The notes under the pieces: model-generated | Told to the model about the DNA's origin: nothing | Seen by the model: only the letters and a program-made list of their open reading frames with translations | The model's database searches: none | Translations under genes and position numbers: made by a program | Shown here: piece by piece, positions 32,934-44,697 of the stretch | How positions within the stretch are numbered: position 1 is the stretch's first letter | How the letters are laid out: the number at the start of each line of letters is the position of its first letter | Assembly: GCF_040869045.1 (NCBI RefSeq) | Contig: NC_090322.1 | Coordinates: 179,008,672-179,072,671, forward strand | Reading direction: 5' to 3' | Length of the DNA: 64,000 nt | Source: Eurosta solidaginis | Taxonomy: Eukaryota; Arthropoda; Insecta; Diptera; Tephritidae

Positions 32934-33439
32934 AGGTAATCAGAGTTTATTATAGTTAAAAATGACGCCGGAGATTTCCAGTAGAGTATAATATGAGCTG
33001 TCGGACTCTTATTTAGGCTCAAATGATATACGTTGATAGGCTCATATAGGACGTCAGTTGCAATCCCAAATGAGTGCAGACTGTAAACGCTCCAATTTAG
33101 ATATTTTTTCAGACTCCTTTTTGGTTTAAAATGTTTACTGGGTAAACTTAAATTTTTCAACGGCATGCATTATTGGCTAAATATTTTTGAAAAACACTGG
33201 ATTACAGATTAAAACTAATTCAACCGATAGCGTAATGGATAACTACTGACCAATATAGGATAAATTGGAGGCATTTTGGATTGAATTTGTATATTTGTTT
33301 CACATATTTTCCAAAAGATAATTTTTACCCTTCTTATGGGTAAATATTTGGGTATTTATTCATTTGTACCATATATAACCAATTTACCGGGTGTTTACCA
33401 TTTGGGTATTTACCCCTTTCCCATCTCTAGCCATTCTAC
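32934..33439. other. Unassigned stretch
   Basis: No gene recognised. Around 33320-33420 short words TTTACC, TGGGTAAATATTTGGGTA and TTTGGGTATTTACCC repeat in both orientations, a small degenerate repeat. Confidence 0.3.
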
Positions 33440-34170
33440 ATATTTCACCTGTAAACCTGATGGGGCAGAATATAGTGTTAACAGCTGCAAGGAGCCTCAA
33501 TACCTCGGAGCAGTTTGAACGTAGGACATGCGGTCATAGTAGTGTAGCGTCATCAAAATTTGGCCGGAAAGACTACCTTGTTCCCTACCTGGGTTGGCGT
33601 GAGGGCGCTGAAATGACAGTGCAGGCGATACACGTGTATACCGACGGCTCCAAACTAATGGAAGGAGAGCAAGCGGGAAGGGAGTGAAAGTAAGCGCTGG
33701 GCTTTAAGTATCGAAGATCACGTCATAACCTTGGACTAGCAAAGTTACTCTTAGTATTTAAAAGAGAGGACTGTAGACTCATGATGGATATTCTGACTGG
33801 ATACTGCCTTCACATGCTTATAAATTAGGCCTGGCCAGTGATATCAGATGAAGGAAGTGCGAGTTGGAGAAGGGAACGATATAGCATGTTTGGCGCTTGC
33901 TGTTGTTGTAGCAGTGCTTCGCCTGACGCTTGCCTGTCTAAGAGTTTAGCTATTAGGCGTGCTGCAGCTATCAGACCTATAAGCAGTAAGTGGCCTTATT
34001 GATAGAAAGCTTTTAGTATTTTTTTGTGTATGACCTAAGTCTTGGTTTTTGTTGAGATTTTCCATTTGGCCCCTGAACAAACTTGTGGTAACACTATGGA
34101 CTCATTTTGTCCATGTGTGGTCCTCACGGATCGGTGAGTTCAACCTAACCTAATCTAACTCATAAGTTAC
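33440..34170 (+). pseudogene. LINE C-terminus (RNase H) and 3' tail
   Basis: In the frame at 33391-33687, AIHVYTDGSKLMEGEQAG matches the TDGSKL start of LINE RNase H. At about 33745-33830, LLVFKREDCRLMMDILTGYC matches the LT.HC segment near the end of the same protein, in another frame. The sequence ends TTCAACCTAACCTAATCTAACTC, a typical LINE tail. Middle RNase H residues are lost. R1/LOA-like from memory. Confidence 0.7.
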
Positions 34171-35435
34171 ATTGTTCTCCCAATACTACTGAATATATTA
34201 CTGTCGTACTTTGTACAGACTTGTCTAAATTATTTCGAACGTGCTGTTACTTAATTTTTTACTACAAAATTTAACAAACGCATTAACATTGACCTCACAT
34301 TATTATAATGCTACAGTTTGTTCCACTTGTGTCCAAAACCGCACAGATCTAACTATGATTTACTGTAATAAATCAAATTGTTTGACCGCCTTCAGAACCA
34401 AGTGTAACTGTAAACTTTTTATTTCTTGTTTTTGTTAAGATTTTCTTTTTTGTTGTTTTAAATTTGTATTGCCAATTATTCGCGGGCTTTTGCACCTAAT
34501 GCTTTTTTTGTGTTTTGCTCTTTTAACCTTTCATATTTATACGATTTTTAAAAGTAATCATTTGTTTTTGGTGGGCTTGTTCGACTACACAAATCGATTC
34601 GGAGGCGTTGTAGCTGAGCAGAGTTCAATATTTTATCCAACTTTGGTTTGTGCTCATACATTCGTTATTCCAATTTGCTAAAGTTTCTTCTTCTTACTTG
34701 CACCCTCCAAATATACTAGACCAGTGTCCGCGAGCGTTATTATTGGGTAGTGAATGAAATCAGCAACAGTTATTTGATTTACAGTTAACATTCCTTAATG
34801 CGACACACATTTGATGCCAATTGATCATTAATAATTTTATTATATTTATATCTTGAAGCGTACAAATCTAGTTAGCTTCTCGTTTTAGTATTAAGAGAGC
34901 ACCATTAAAATTTAACATCACACAAATTTGAGGCAATAAATCAAAACGAAGCTACAAAGGCAATTGAAGTACAGATAAAACTGGAAACATATACTCAGTT
35001 GTGTGTCCAAGTAAAACGCGTTTCAGATATTTCGAAATGCTTTCTTAAAATGTTTACCATAATAAGATTTAAAAAGCGCATTATTTCAATAAATACCAAC
35101 GAATTACACACAACATATTCGTAGCACGGTAAAAGACGGGTACCGATTCGTATACGTAACATTTTTTATGTTATTTTTGGTGGTATAAAAGAGAGTTACT
35201 TTCATAAAAGTGTAGCCAACATAAACCTGTTAAAAACTAACAGTAATGCCAAAACGAAAGGACAATACTGTTTTCGGCTGTGCCGAAGACCTCATACCTT
35301 TCATGAAAGGAGTTGAGCAAAAATCCTATCCGGTTCATAATATCCGAATAAATGACTGTATAAGATATTAGTTAGCGCAAATTCATGGTGGAATAGCGAC
35401 TTTGTCGCCAAGTACTAATGACATTCACGTCTTTG
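34171..35435. other. Unassigned stretch
   Basis: No gene recognised. Frames of 65 and 70 codons at 34241 and 34469 have no motif. Parts of 35230-35430 may be the eroded start of the LINE that follows, but this cannot be read as protein. Confidence 0.35.
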
Positions 35436-35439
35436 GACG

Positions 35440-36750
35440 AACGTTTCGCCGCTATCCAAATAAAAGCGAAATTATTTAATATATAATTCTTCGGCGCCCA
35501 TGTACCGACAGAGAAGAAAGACGAGGAGATAAAAGACGGCTTTTATGAACATTTAGAACGCACTTTGTGGTAGACGGACGGCATACCTCCAGTGTTTTGG
35601 ATGTGCGCACGATTCGAGGACCTAACATCGACTCGGAAGACTATCTCGTCGCAGCCAAAATACGCGCTTGCCACTACGCGGGTAAGATCAAGAAACAAAA
35701 AATACGAGGTAAGCCAGACGTCAATAGGTTTTAATCGCAACATACAATGCCAATGATTTGGCAACTCATCTTTCACGCCTGCTCTCTGAGAGAACAAGAC
35801 AACCCGATGGAATGCATGAGCATTGGAAGCATATTTTTAAAGCACATCGTAGCGCCGCAGAAGACAAAATTTGCTACCGACGACCACGGAAAAATAACTG
35901 GAACGATGAAGTATGCTGCATTGCAATTAAAAGAAATTAAGAAATTATATTAAAATCGAACGAAGCAAGGTGATTGTGTGAACGCTTCCGCGAGTTGGAA
36001 AAGGAAGTAAGGCGACTTTACATAAAGAAAAAAAAACTGAGGAAAGCGTGAGTGCAGGGAGCTAGAGCTAATAGCCACCAGAAGCAACACCGGCGTGAAC
36101 TCCGGTAAGAACGAAAGCGGCGCACTTGTAATCGATGTCTAGAAAGAACTTAAATAACGGAGGGATCACTTCTCTCCTATATGGAGATAGTGATATGCCG
36201 CCCAGGAATGATGAACACGAGCCGGCAATTTGTGATTACAGACAATAAATTCATGCCTAACAATTGGAATTTAAGTGTTCTTTGCCTAGTCCTGCAAATT
36301 GCGACTACTATCGATTCTTGGAGTCGCATTTAAAATCCTCTTATTCGTATTTCTCAAAAGATTGAAGCACAGAATTAATTGGTTGATTGAACCTTATAAG
36401 TGCGGCTTTAGACCTGGTTAATCCACCACCGCAAAACGTTGAAAAAAAAACCTGTGAAACCAGAATTATCACACACGTCGATTTCAAAGCCGCAGGACTC
36501 CAACGAGAAGAACGAGAAACAAAATTTCGTGACGAGGAATCCAGAATGGCCTCTAGGACTGTTGAAATATCTGCGAAGTCATTTAGCCTAAATGAAAATG
36601 GAAGATAGATGAGGACTTTCATTGTTTTTGCAGAGGCCATCTTGCCATCTATGACATAGCTGACGCCGTTTGCGCTGAAGCTACGCTCGAGCAAAGCAAG
36701 ACAGATTGTGCAAGAGAGCAGTGAATTTTGAGTCGGAGTGCTCAACTATA
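35440..36750 (+). pseudogene. LINE relic (RTE/CR1-like): endonuclease, linker, RT pieces
   Basis: Reading frames change repeatedly. FFGAHVPTEKKDEEIKDGFY (35490-35550) and VLDVRTIRGPNIDSEDYLV (about 35600-35660) are the apurinic-type endonuclease as found in RTE/CR1-like LINEs, where SD.YLV is the catalytic C-terminal block. A Trp-containing linker follows (35800-35940), and at 36395-36500 EPYKCGFRPG and then HVDFKAAG match reverse-transcriptase blocks. Large internal deletions and stops mean nothing is functional. Confidence 0.7.
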
Positions 36751-36790
36751 TCGTTGAGTGTTCTACCTGCTGAGCCAACACAGACATGTT
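36722..36790 (-). other. tRNA-like relic
   Basis: On the minus strand, TGGCTCAGCAGGTAGAAC is a perfect pol III A-box of the TRGCNNAGYNGG form, followed by a good anticodon-type stem CTCAA/TTGAG. The expected B-box is replaced by a CGACTCAAAATTC-like sequence. It is a decayed tRNA or a SINE head, and not callable as a tRNA gene. Confidence 0.45.
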
Positions 36791-37306
36791 ATTAAAATTT
36801 AATTATAACGTAATTTTGTCTATGTGTTCAACTTGGAAAGCTGTTCGGTTTGGCCATACTTGACAGCTAACCACGTAAAACTAAAATACTCTCTGTACAA
36901 TAGAGCAAAATCTCCCTCGTCTTCCTCCAAAAACCCTAAACCACAAATGCCCCTCCTGCAGCAGTACAAAGCAACCGATGTCTTCCGAACACCTCCTTAA
37001 CAAGGGTCCCTAGTATTATTGGAGTGCTGTTTTGCCGTAGAACTTGGCAGCCAAGGATACTGTACTCAAAACAATCTCCAGATATTTCACAATATCATAA
37101 AGTAAAAAAAAAATTGTAATTAGTGCAGTCAAGTAAATTTTATTCAGTCCCCTAGTCACAGTGCCCAGATAAGCTTATACAACATTACTCATAGTGTTTA
37201 AAAGTTTGCCAGATTGGAAGTCACAGACTTTGATATTTCATAGTGTGGGAGACTGAAATCGCCCTTGTACGTGCTTCTACGACTATTCTCTTGATTATGC
37301 TGCCAC
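36791..37306. other. Unassigned stretch
   Basis: No gene or recognised repeat. It ends in the left target duplication of the next SINE. Confidence 0.35.
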
Positions 37307-37320
37307 TTTACTCCCCCGTT

Positions 37321-37652
37321 GGCGGCCGCCGTGGTGTGACGGTAGCGTGCTCCGCCTACCACACCGTATGCCCTGTGTTCACACCCCAGGCAAAGCAACA
37401 TAAAAAAAATTTTAGAAATAAGGGGTCGCCCCTCGGGAATGTTTGGCAAGCGCTCCGAGTATATTTCTGCCATGAAAAAGCCCTCAGTGAAAACTCGCCT
37501 GCCTTGTAGATGCCGTTCGAGTCGGCATAAAACATGTAGGTCCCGTCCGGCCAATTTGTAGGGATAATCATGAGGAGCACGACGCAAATTGGAAGAGAAG
37601 CTCGACCTTAGATCTCTTCGGAGGTTATCGCGCCTTACATTTATATATTTTA
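37321..37652 (+). mobile_element. tRNA-headed SINE, near full length, with target duplication
   Basis: Direct repeats TTTACTCCCCCGTT (37307-37320) and TTTACTCCCCGTT (37653-37665) flank it, differing by one C. The head reads GGCGGCCGCCGTGGTGTGAC with GGTAGCGTGCTCCGCC and a decayed B-box (GTTCACACCCC). The body includes GGGGTCGCCCCTCGG, ATGAAAAAGCCCTCAGTGAA, GGCCAATTTGTAGGGATAAT, GAGCACGACGCAAATTGG, CTTAGATCTCTTCGGAGG and ends in an ATTTATATATTTTATT tail. This is the best guide to the family's full length, about 330 bp. Confidence 0.93.
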
Positions 37653-37665
37653 TTTACTCCCCGTT

Positions 37666-38024
37666 AACATTTGCACAAAAGGGGAAAAATGAAGAAAGAG
37701 GCATTCGTTTCATGCTTGTGACATTAGCGTACACAATCTGGCAAAACCAAAAAGCAAAAGCTGTTCTGAGTAGGCTTCAAATATTCTGGAAAAAAAGTTC
37801 TGGATTTTTAGTTAAAAAAAAAGAGGTTTTGAAATTTGTATATGCGAACACAGCATACAATTAAAAAAATTAGAAAAAATTAATAAAAAATTGTTATGAG
37901 TAGCTTTTCAAAAGTTCTAGAATTCCTGAGTAGGAGAAAAATAGTTCTGCAAAATTACGTGCACATTTTCCAAAAGTCGAAAATTTAAAAAAAATTTCAA
38001 AACCAAGAACAAAAAAATTATGTT
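37666..38024. other. Unassigned stretch
   Basis: No gene recognised. AAAAGTTCTGGA and AAAATTTGAAAAAA words recur here and at 38340-38560, on both sides of the repeat at 38025-38345, suggesting that the repeat was inserted into an older tandem sequence. Confidence 0.4.
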
Positions 38025-38345
38025 CTGAGTAGCTGTTTTTGTTGTTGGTAAGGCGGTAAAGACACTAACCGAAGGACTTGGGGATAGTTATCTATGTTGA
38101 AGGTCTTTTTTTGGATGCATATCCGGTACGTTCCGAGAACAAGCACCATCCAGATAGCAGCTCGACCATCTCGGAAACGATTTGGTATGACCACATGAAA
38201 CCTTCTAGGACATCCCATGAGTAACTTAGGATCGCCAGAGCCTCGGCTGTTAAAGAAACAGGATTCGCCACGGGTAGATGAGGTTGACATTTGGGTTGGA
38301 GAAGCTATATATTGTGCTGGCAGTCCCTTGAATGGGGGTTCTGAG
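38025..38345 (+). repeat. Dispersed repeat shared with 61020-61425
   Basis: Shared ordered words include TTGTTGTTG near the start, CCGAAGG..TTGGG, GTTATC.ATGTTGA, AACAAGCACCAT, CGACCATCTCGG, and GAGCCTCGGCTGTTAAAGAA followed by ACAGGATTCG and ACGGGTAG. The family is common in tephritid sequences as I remember them. It has no ORF and an unknown class. Confidence 0.75.
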
Positions 38346-39965
38346 TAGCTTTTCAGTAGTTCTGGAGCTACTGGAAAGGAGAAAAAAGAATTTTGAAACT
38401 TGTGTATGCCATGTGAAACAGCAAAAAAATTTCAAAATTTGAAAAAAAAGGTAAAAAAAAGTTTTTCTGAGCACATTTTCAAAAGTTCAGGTGTTTCTGA
38501 AAAGGAGTAAAAAAGTTCTGCAAATTACGCCCAGTAGTCATATTTTTCGAAAATTAAAAAAACATTCAAAGTAAAAAAACCACCTCACCACCACTCTCAG
38601 TTCCAATCCCACTCTCAATCTAACTCCCAGTCCGACTCCCTTATTGACATACCTCGCTTATTTCTCCATACCGAATATTGGATACCGGCATTAAATAATT
38701 GCAACAAATTACAAAGTGACCAGGAGAAGCTGCCTTTAACAGTTATACCCTGCATGCTACGCGCAACAAGTTATACAAAATAAAATTTCTAACGATTTAT
38801 TTATTTACCTTGCACTCTGTTGAGTATTCTGTAGAGTTTAGTGATTATAACAAGAGCTATATCAGAAAAGTATAAAAAATAAAAATATAATAAAATCAGA
38901 AACGTCTACTGATTCACACACTTGACATCACATATGTTCTTCACATAACTCTTGGTTGTGGTGGTCCTTGTTTGTCTTTCAATGCGTTTGTCCATTAAAT
39001 GAGAAATTAAAATTATTATTACGTGCTCACTTATTTAATGGTACTATAAACATTAACGTTGGCCAATAGCGGCCGATCAGGTAATAGACTTCACCATAAA
39101 TGCTAACCTTTATAACCGTAACGAAAGAAGAATGCTGTAATCTCTGTCTTATGTGAGTTGATAATGTAGAGAAATATGAACGTTGAAAGGGCAAATGTGA
39201 GAAAGACCGATAAAGCTGTAATAGTCCAAATATTTAAGAAGATAGGCTATGTCTGTATGTGTTGGTACTTATTTAGTTTGAACCCTGCAGTTGAAAGCCA
39301 AACTACCCAGCGAGCATTTTAGTTCGTTGACTTGAATTTTATGGGCTCATTGATGCTAGCTATTGTTTGAATATTTCATTGAGTAGAGTTTTGATTTTAC
39401 ATACTTTGATATTCTACTTTTATATTTTAGGATTGAATTGTTAAATAAAAGATTTTTACCTCATTCTTTCCGTCATATAGAGTTTGAAACCGTGATGCTT
39501 GCTTGATTTCTTCCAACCAACTACAAAGAAGAAGATGAAAACAACAATTTTTTAACCAAAAACATTTGTTGTTTTATGAAATGGTGCCACAATACGAAGA
39601 ACTTATGCGGAAGACCAGTAGCTTCAAAAATCTTAGTCAATAAGTATGGCGTGTGATGCTACCATCCCCAGAAGTTGCGCAAAAGTAAATCGGACTCCTG
39701 TTGAGGAGCATAAAAAACGCCACAAAGCACGACGAAAGTCACATTTGGCTCGTTGCCGTGATAAAATGAGCAACACAGTAACTGCATAGCCCAACAGTGC
39801 TTAAAAATGCTATAAAGTGATCCTTGAGGATTGAGAATGGTGATGGTTAAAAATAAAGGGCATAAATCCGAGCAATTTACATGGCCAATACTAAGGGGAA
39901 GAAACGTAGCAACTCTTTTTCCAGCACAACATTAATAGACCTACATCTAGGAAGGCGCCTTCCCC
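38346..39965. other. Unassigned stretch
   Basis: No gene recognised. It starts with the AAAAGTTCTG words seen before 38025. A CTCCCAGTCCGACTCCC-type simple repeat lies at about 38590-38640. The rest is AT-rich without readable protein. Confidence 0.35.
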
Positions 39966-39969
39966 CGCT

Positions 39970-40930
39970 AATGGAAACATCAAGTACTATTACTTTTGCT
40001 GAAACCTGGTAAGATGTCCGACCAGCCATCCTCATACAGACCTCTTTTATGTTGGATTCGATTGAAAAGATTCTCGAGCGCGTGGGAAAGCCCAGCTAGC
40101 TTGTCAAATTGTCAGTTTGAATTTCGAAAATCAAGATCTACTAAGGGTGCAATAGAAGCAGTTCACAATAAAGCCCGTTAAGCCATAACAGGAGGTCAAG
40201 ATAACATGACAGCGCTCAAAGCTGACTATGGATAGTTAGTCGTAACAATAGGAGGTTATCATATAAAGTTCAAAGCTTTAGTTGAAATATTTAAGATTTA
40301 ACACTGACTCAAAGCTTACTTTTAATAAGCATTCAAGCCGGTGGCAGAGAAAGTTTCTAAAGTTACTGGAGCCCTGATGCAAATAACGCCCAATATTGGC
40401 GGCCCAGGTAAGACTAGCCGTTAGATATTGTCTAACGTTACCAACTCGATAATACTATATGCTGAACCAGTGTGGCACGAATCAAAAATTACCCAGAAAA
40501 AAGATGTATTACCAGCCCACCGAACTACTACTATACAAAAAGAAAAATGGCCGATCTGTCTGTATCTGCATTGAAATCGGAGGAACCTCTGAAGATGCCA
40601 AGAAAAGTGCAAGGTTACGAACAATGGCTTGGTGCCAAGAATGGTGGGAAGAATCGAGGAAAGGGCGCTGGACATAAGCGTGGGATAGGGGCGTATATTT
40701 TCTGTCCATATTGTTCCACCGAATTGGAAAGCGCAGAACACGTAATGTTATTGCCCTCCTTTTCTGCGCGAAATAATTTTGGAAAGAAACCTTCCATAAG
40801 GTTTCTAATGTGTAGACAAATATGTTGTAGCACGGCTTTGAGAAAAACGGCCTTTCTAGTTATGACGTGATTGATGCTTGATGAAAGGGAGCGGAGAGAA
40901 TTGCGAATGCGAAGCAGTGGCAATTAACAC
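39970..40930 (+). pseudogene. R1-clade LINE relic: RT start and C-terminal zinc knuckle
   Basis: KPGKMSDQPSSYRPL (about 40002-40045) and QFEFRKSRSTKGAIEAVHNK (about 40113-40170) are the PSSYRP.CMLD and QFGFR.GRST.DAI blocks of R1-clade reverse transcriptases. NSIILYAEPVW (about 40443) and then CPYCSTELESAEHVM (about 40702-40745) match the later ILYA..VW block and the C-terminal CCHC motif. The YADD region is missing and frames shift between blocks. R1 relatives can insert outside rDNA. Confidence 0.75.
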
Positions 40931-41002
40931 CGCGGAACAATTAAATTTTTCATATAGATGCGTTTAACACGAGCTTATGTATTCCAGTAACAAGACCATA
41001 AT

Positions 41003-41054
41003 CAACCAAGATGTTGCATTTATATATATGAAGGAACTTCAGACTTGGCGTTTG
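41003..41054 (-). repeat. Short dispersed repeat, partner of 23664-23715
   Basis: The minus strand gives CCAAGTCTGAAGTTCCTTCA followed by TATATATAAATGCAACATC, nearly the same as 23664-23715. Confidence 0.65.
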
Positions 41055-41572
41055 AAGTTTATTTCGCCTTACCCATTCACATATAAAATTTAGTGAAGCA
41101 CTGTTATAAGCATTCTCCCTTTACAACAAAAACACTTGCTAGCATATTTTGTGTCGTATTCATTTGTTATATTGCAGTTTTAGTTTGCGAAAAATGTTAG
41201 AAAAGTTAACAACGAGTGTGAAAAATTACATATTTCACTTGAAAAGTGTACCAGCACCCTGGGCCAAAGCAAATGTCAAAATCTTCTTCGTATGCTTTGC
41301 TTGCAACAAAATTTGCAAGTTGGCAACTTTTTCATGTCAGATGGCGCCAGTGTCGCTTAATCTACCGTTTCCATAAAAATACGTGCAATCTACTCATAAC
41401 GCATAAGATTGTGTAAAACGCGTCTATATGAACAACTGCTTATGTGACGGGGCTCTTAAATCGCCTTTCTCTCCGTGACGTTATACCTAACGGCGGTCCC
41501 ACGGGGTGCGGACACATGAACAATATAAGCCTGATTCACAAGACAACGACGAAGATAGAACTCGAAGTAGTT
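41055..41572. other. Unassigned stretch
   Basis: No gene recognised. A 75-codon plus-strand frame at 41149 has no motif. Confidence 0.35.
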
Positions 41573-41632
41573 GAGATTTTTGGCAAACTAGTAATCATCT
41601 AGTATACAACTAGTAGGAACTAGTATCATTGA
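41573..41632 (-). repeat. CTAGT-rich repeat, inverted partner at 55363-55410
   Basis: The minus strand reads ACTAGTTGTATACTAGATGA followed by TTACTAGTTTGCCAAAAATC. At 55366 the plus strand has the same order with few changes. Both contain several ACTAGT palindromes. Confidence 0.7.
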
Positions 41633-42945
41633 CTGCAGGGTATGTATGTGTCATTCTGCTTTCACTATTGAGTGTAAATGCTATTGCACGTGCTTAGCTG
41701 CAATCACCACTTAGGCTCTTGTAGCAGTAAAAAAAATATATATATATATCTAGTTTTATATATACTTGTGTAATATGTACACGCTTATGCTGACCAATAC
41801 TACGAGATTGTGAACACCATGGCATTTGCCAACCATTTATGTACTTTGTATTAATTAATTACCGATTTAAGTGCATTAGCTAAGTTGAGCTTAAGTTTAA
41901 TAAATGGCCGATTCAGACAAATTAAAGTTTTGCGTTTCTTGTGAACGAATTATTTGTTTAAAAAAGTGTTAAGGAAGCTCCTAATGCTATTCTTAGAAAT
42001 AATAAATCATTCATCGCCAAAAAAAGTGCTAAATTTCTTTATTTAAAAGCATTGAAAGAGTTATGCCTATTTAAGGAATTGTTTGCAAGTTTATAACTCT
42101 CTCTAAGTTTTTTAGTAGAGAAAAAGTGGGTTTTGATTTAACTATTTCTGAATTGATGTTTCGTGACATTTTTAAAAATATATTAGTTTCGGAAGTCAAG
42201 CTTTGCACCATACTACAGGTCTACAAGTAGGATATGTAGCAGCACGCACATACACAGCCACGCTCACCTGATAAAATACTTGTTCTTGATCGTTTTTTTT
42301 TTTTGTGGATGCTATTTGGCACTGTTGTACTTCTTAGGTCCAAGAAAAGTATAGTAGCTGCTAACGAAAACTGCGTAAAATTTGTATTGTAAAATTACAA
42401 AGAAATATCCTTATTTACTTTCAAACGAGCACTTATTACATCTCTCCTTAAAATCCATATTCTTTGGACAGTTTTAGTTAACAAATTGTGATACTTTGTT
42501 ACCGGGGACGATTGCCAAAACATGACCAAAACCGTTTGGGGGGGAGTTTTAATAGACGTGTTTTTGCCTCGCTTCTAATAATTCGAATACTTTTTCGCCT
42601 TTGGACTATTGATAACAAGATAAAACGCGTCTTTTCATTTCTCTTTCCACATTTTTGGACGGATTATTGCAGTCGACCTCGGTTTCAAACAGTTTTTCGC
42701 GGAGAACTTTTGAACGGGTAGAAAAAGTTAGCACCCAAGTTTGTATTCTTAATACTGGAATAACTTCGCGTCCTCAGATACCCCAATTCAATACTTTTGT
42801 ATAATTTTCTGTAGGACCATATAGGTGCATTACATTTTCATACTAAATTCGTTCAAAAAAATTTACCATCAAAGCAACCCATATCTGATATTCCTCTCCT
42901 TTTTTGTTTCCCTGCGTCGCTTTCTACGACAGCAACCCCGGTAAT
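41633..42945. other. Unassigned stretch
   Basis: No gene recognised. TATATATATA at about 41740, a T-run near 42293, and at 42530-42720 a segment with TTTTAATAGACGTGTTTTTG and CGGAGAACTTTTGAACGGG that recalls the inner part of the element at 16545. No protein is readable. Confidence 0.35.
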
Positions 42946-43031
42946 TTTGACACTTCGTTCAGTGTCAAACGCATGTTCCATGCAGGTTCCACTGAGTTCC
43001 ACAATAGTTTGACACTGACCGAAGTGTCAAA
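42946..43031. repeat. Double inverted repeat of TTTGACACT...AGTGTCAAA
   Basis: Two 24-nt arms, 42946-42969 and 43008-43031, are inverted with one mismatch. Each arm is itself an imperfect palindrome (TTTGACACT, six-base centre, AGTGTCAAA). ACGACAGC occurs just outside on both sides (42926-42933 and 43031-43038). It could be the ends of a miniature element or a subterminal transposase-binding cluster. Confidence 0.75.
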
Positions 43032-43099
43032 CGACAGCGTGTTAGAAAGAGAAAGGAATTGTTTTCTTCTCATACATATCATACTTGTAAACCTGTACT

Positions 43100-43965
43100 A
43101 TGCTTTGCACAACGAGCAAAATAAGTAGGAAGGAAGAGCTACGTAGAAAAATTTTGCACATTTGGACGAAAACCACCTATGTTAGTTACAAAAAGTTGAC
43201 AAAACTCGTATTCTATCTCATATCCTATGAAACTGCCCCAAGAACGGCTTTGCACTTCAAGGAAGGCTTAGTGAAGGACAAACCAAGAAGTGGCCGCCCA
43301 ACAAACGTAGTGAAAGCAGACGTCAAAAAGCATTTCCCTAGCACGTAAGCTCTGTGAGAAAAAATTGGTAAAACAAAAGTTTTTATGTTATTATCATATA
43401 TGTAATACTCCTATATTGCTACAAAAGCCTAGGTACATTCCCAAACATCAGAGTGCCGATATATTGTTCTTTAAACGTCTTTGCTTTTGTTTTCAATAAT
43501 CGAATGAACCTAAATTTAAATTTTTTTTTGTCACACTTATGCTGCTACAATTAAAAAAATATTTTAGGCTGTCTTGTTTTGATTTCGAATTCAAAACACA
43601 TTGCGAGCATTTTCTATTAGCAATATAGGAGTTTTGCATATATGGTTATTATGGATGACGAAACCTCTTTGCAAATGGACATAAGAAAGTATGCAAGTAC
43701 CCAGTTCTACTGCTTGGAAAAAACCATCTCGATAGAAAAGTTTGGCAAAAAGGTCTGATTTGGCAAGTTATTTGTGAATGTGCGCATAAATTCACGCCGT
43801 TATCTACGATGGGCACGATTAACGCAGAAATTTACGTGAAAGAGTGTCTTCTGTCTCTTAAGTCGCCATGATGGAAATTTTATATTTTGGATGGAAATAT
43901 TCAGTCATACGGACAGCGATGAAAAGAAGAGGACAAAATTTCTTGACCTGTCATGGATATTAATA
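43100..43965 (+). pseudogene. Tc1/mariner transposase, dead
   Basis: The N-terminal frame (43100-43348) has SRKEELRRKILHIWTKT...GLVKDKPRSGRPTNVV, the helix-turn-helix and GRP linker of Tc1/mariner transposases. At about 43646-43900, VIMDDETSLQMDIRKYASTQ, KFGKKV (stop), and LLSRHDGNFIFWMEIFSH match the catalytic domain. The first catalytic Asp (MDDET) is present. The second, normally in a WPDLA-type block, is replaced by FWMEIF. Stops, and AT-rich DNA between the halves, show it is inactive. The style is nearest to maT-like families, from memory. Confidence 0.75.
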
Positions 43966-44303
43966 TGTTTTTCCATGCTTTAATAAAAAGGTACAAACAA
44001 AGTAACTGTTAGCATTTTATGAGCGTTTTTCAATTTGCATTTTTCAAATTTTGTATCAGTCTTTAGAATAAGAATTTGGATAAGGCAAAATGTAGGTGGA
44101 AGAAGCTTTAAACGTGGCTAACAGAAATAATAGAATAGAAATTTGCCATTAAATCATAATAAATATTTTCCTCGGAAGAGCACTAATCGTAATTTTATTG
44201 AATTCGATGTGTACCACAAATCGGAGTTTTGCAATGCGAAGGGCGAATTATTAGAAACTTCAAAATTATTTTTAAAAATAATCAAATAATTAAATTTAAT
44301 GAA
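43966..44303. other. Unassigned AT-rich stretch
   Basis: No gene recognised. It may include the 3' end of the mariner-like element, but no inverted terminal repeat was found. Confidence 0.35.
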
Positions 44304-44697
44304 AACAAGTAAGGAAGTCCAAATTAAGGTGAAACCGAACATTACTGTACACTTGAAATGCTGTTGTTGTTTGTTTTGTGTGCTTAATAGTGTTACAAGG
44401 CTGCACAATAATACATATATAAATATGGTTCTATTCTGAACTAATTTTTCTTCGAGTTATGGTTCCCGAAACATAGAAAATTGCTTAGTCATAAAAGGGG
44501 CGGAGCTACGCCCGTTTTTTAAAATTTTTGAAGCTTTTCCTATTTGATGTTATAAATACACTTGGGAAATGAAATACCATTGATATAAAGCTCTTTTTTT
44601 GCAAAGATATAGCTTATTATATTCGTCCACGACCCGTTTTAAAATCTTTTATATAAAAGTGGGCGTGGCCTTTTACCGATTTCGGTAATTTTTCTTG
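44304..44697 (-). mobile_element. TTCGGTTACACCCGAA-family repeat, minus copy, truncated
   Basis: It starts CAAGTAAGGAAGTCCAAATT with a decayed version of the terminal hairpin, then carries the complement of the 18780-18990 modules (CTTCGAGTTATGGTTCCCGA, AAAAGGGGCGGAGCTACGCC, CGACCCGTTTTAAAATCTTT, AAAGTGGGCGTGG). It is cut off at about 44697, exactly where the Gypsy-like frame begins. Confidence 0.8.

Noticed and set aside
36722..36790. Functional tRNA gene on the minus strand
   Set aside because: The A-box and anticodon-type stem are good, but the T-loop consensus is missing.
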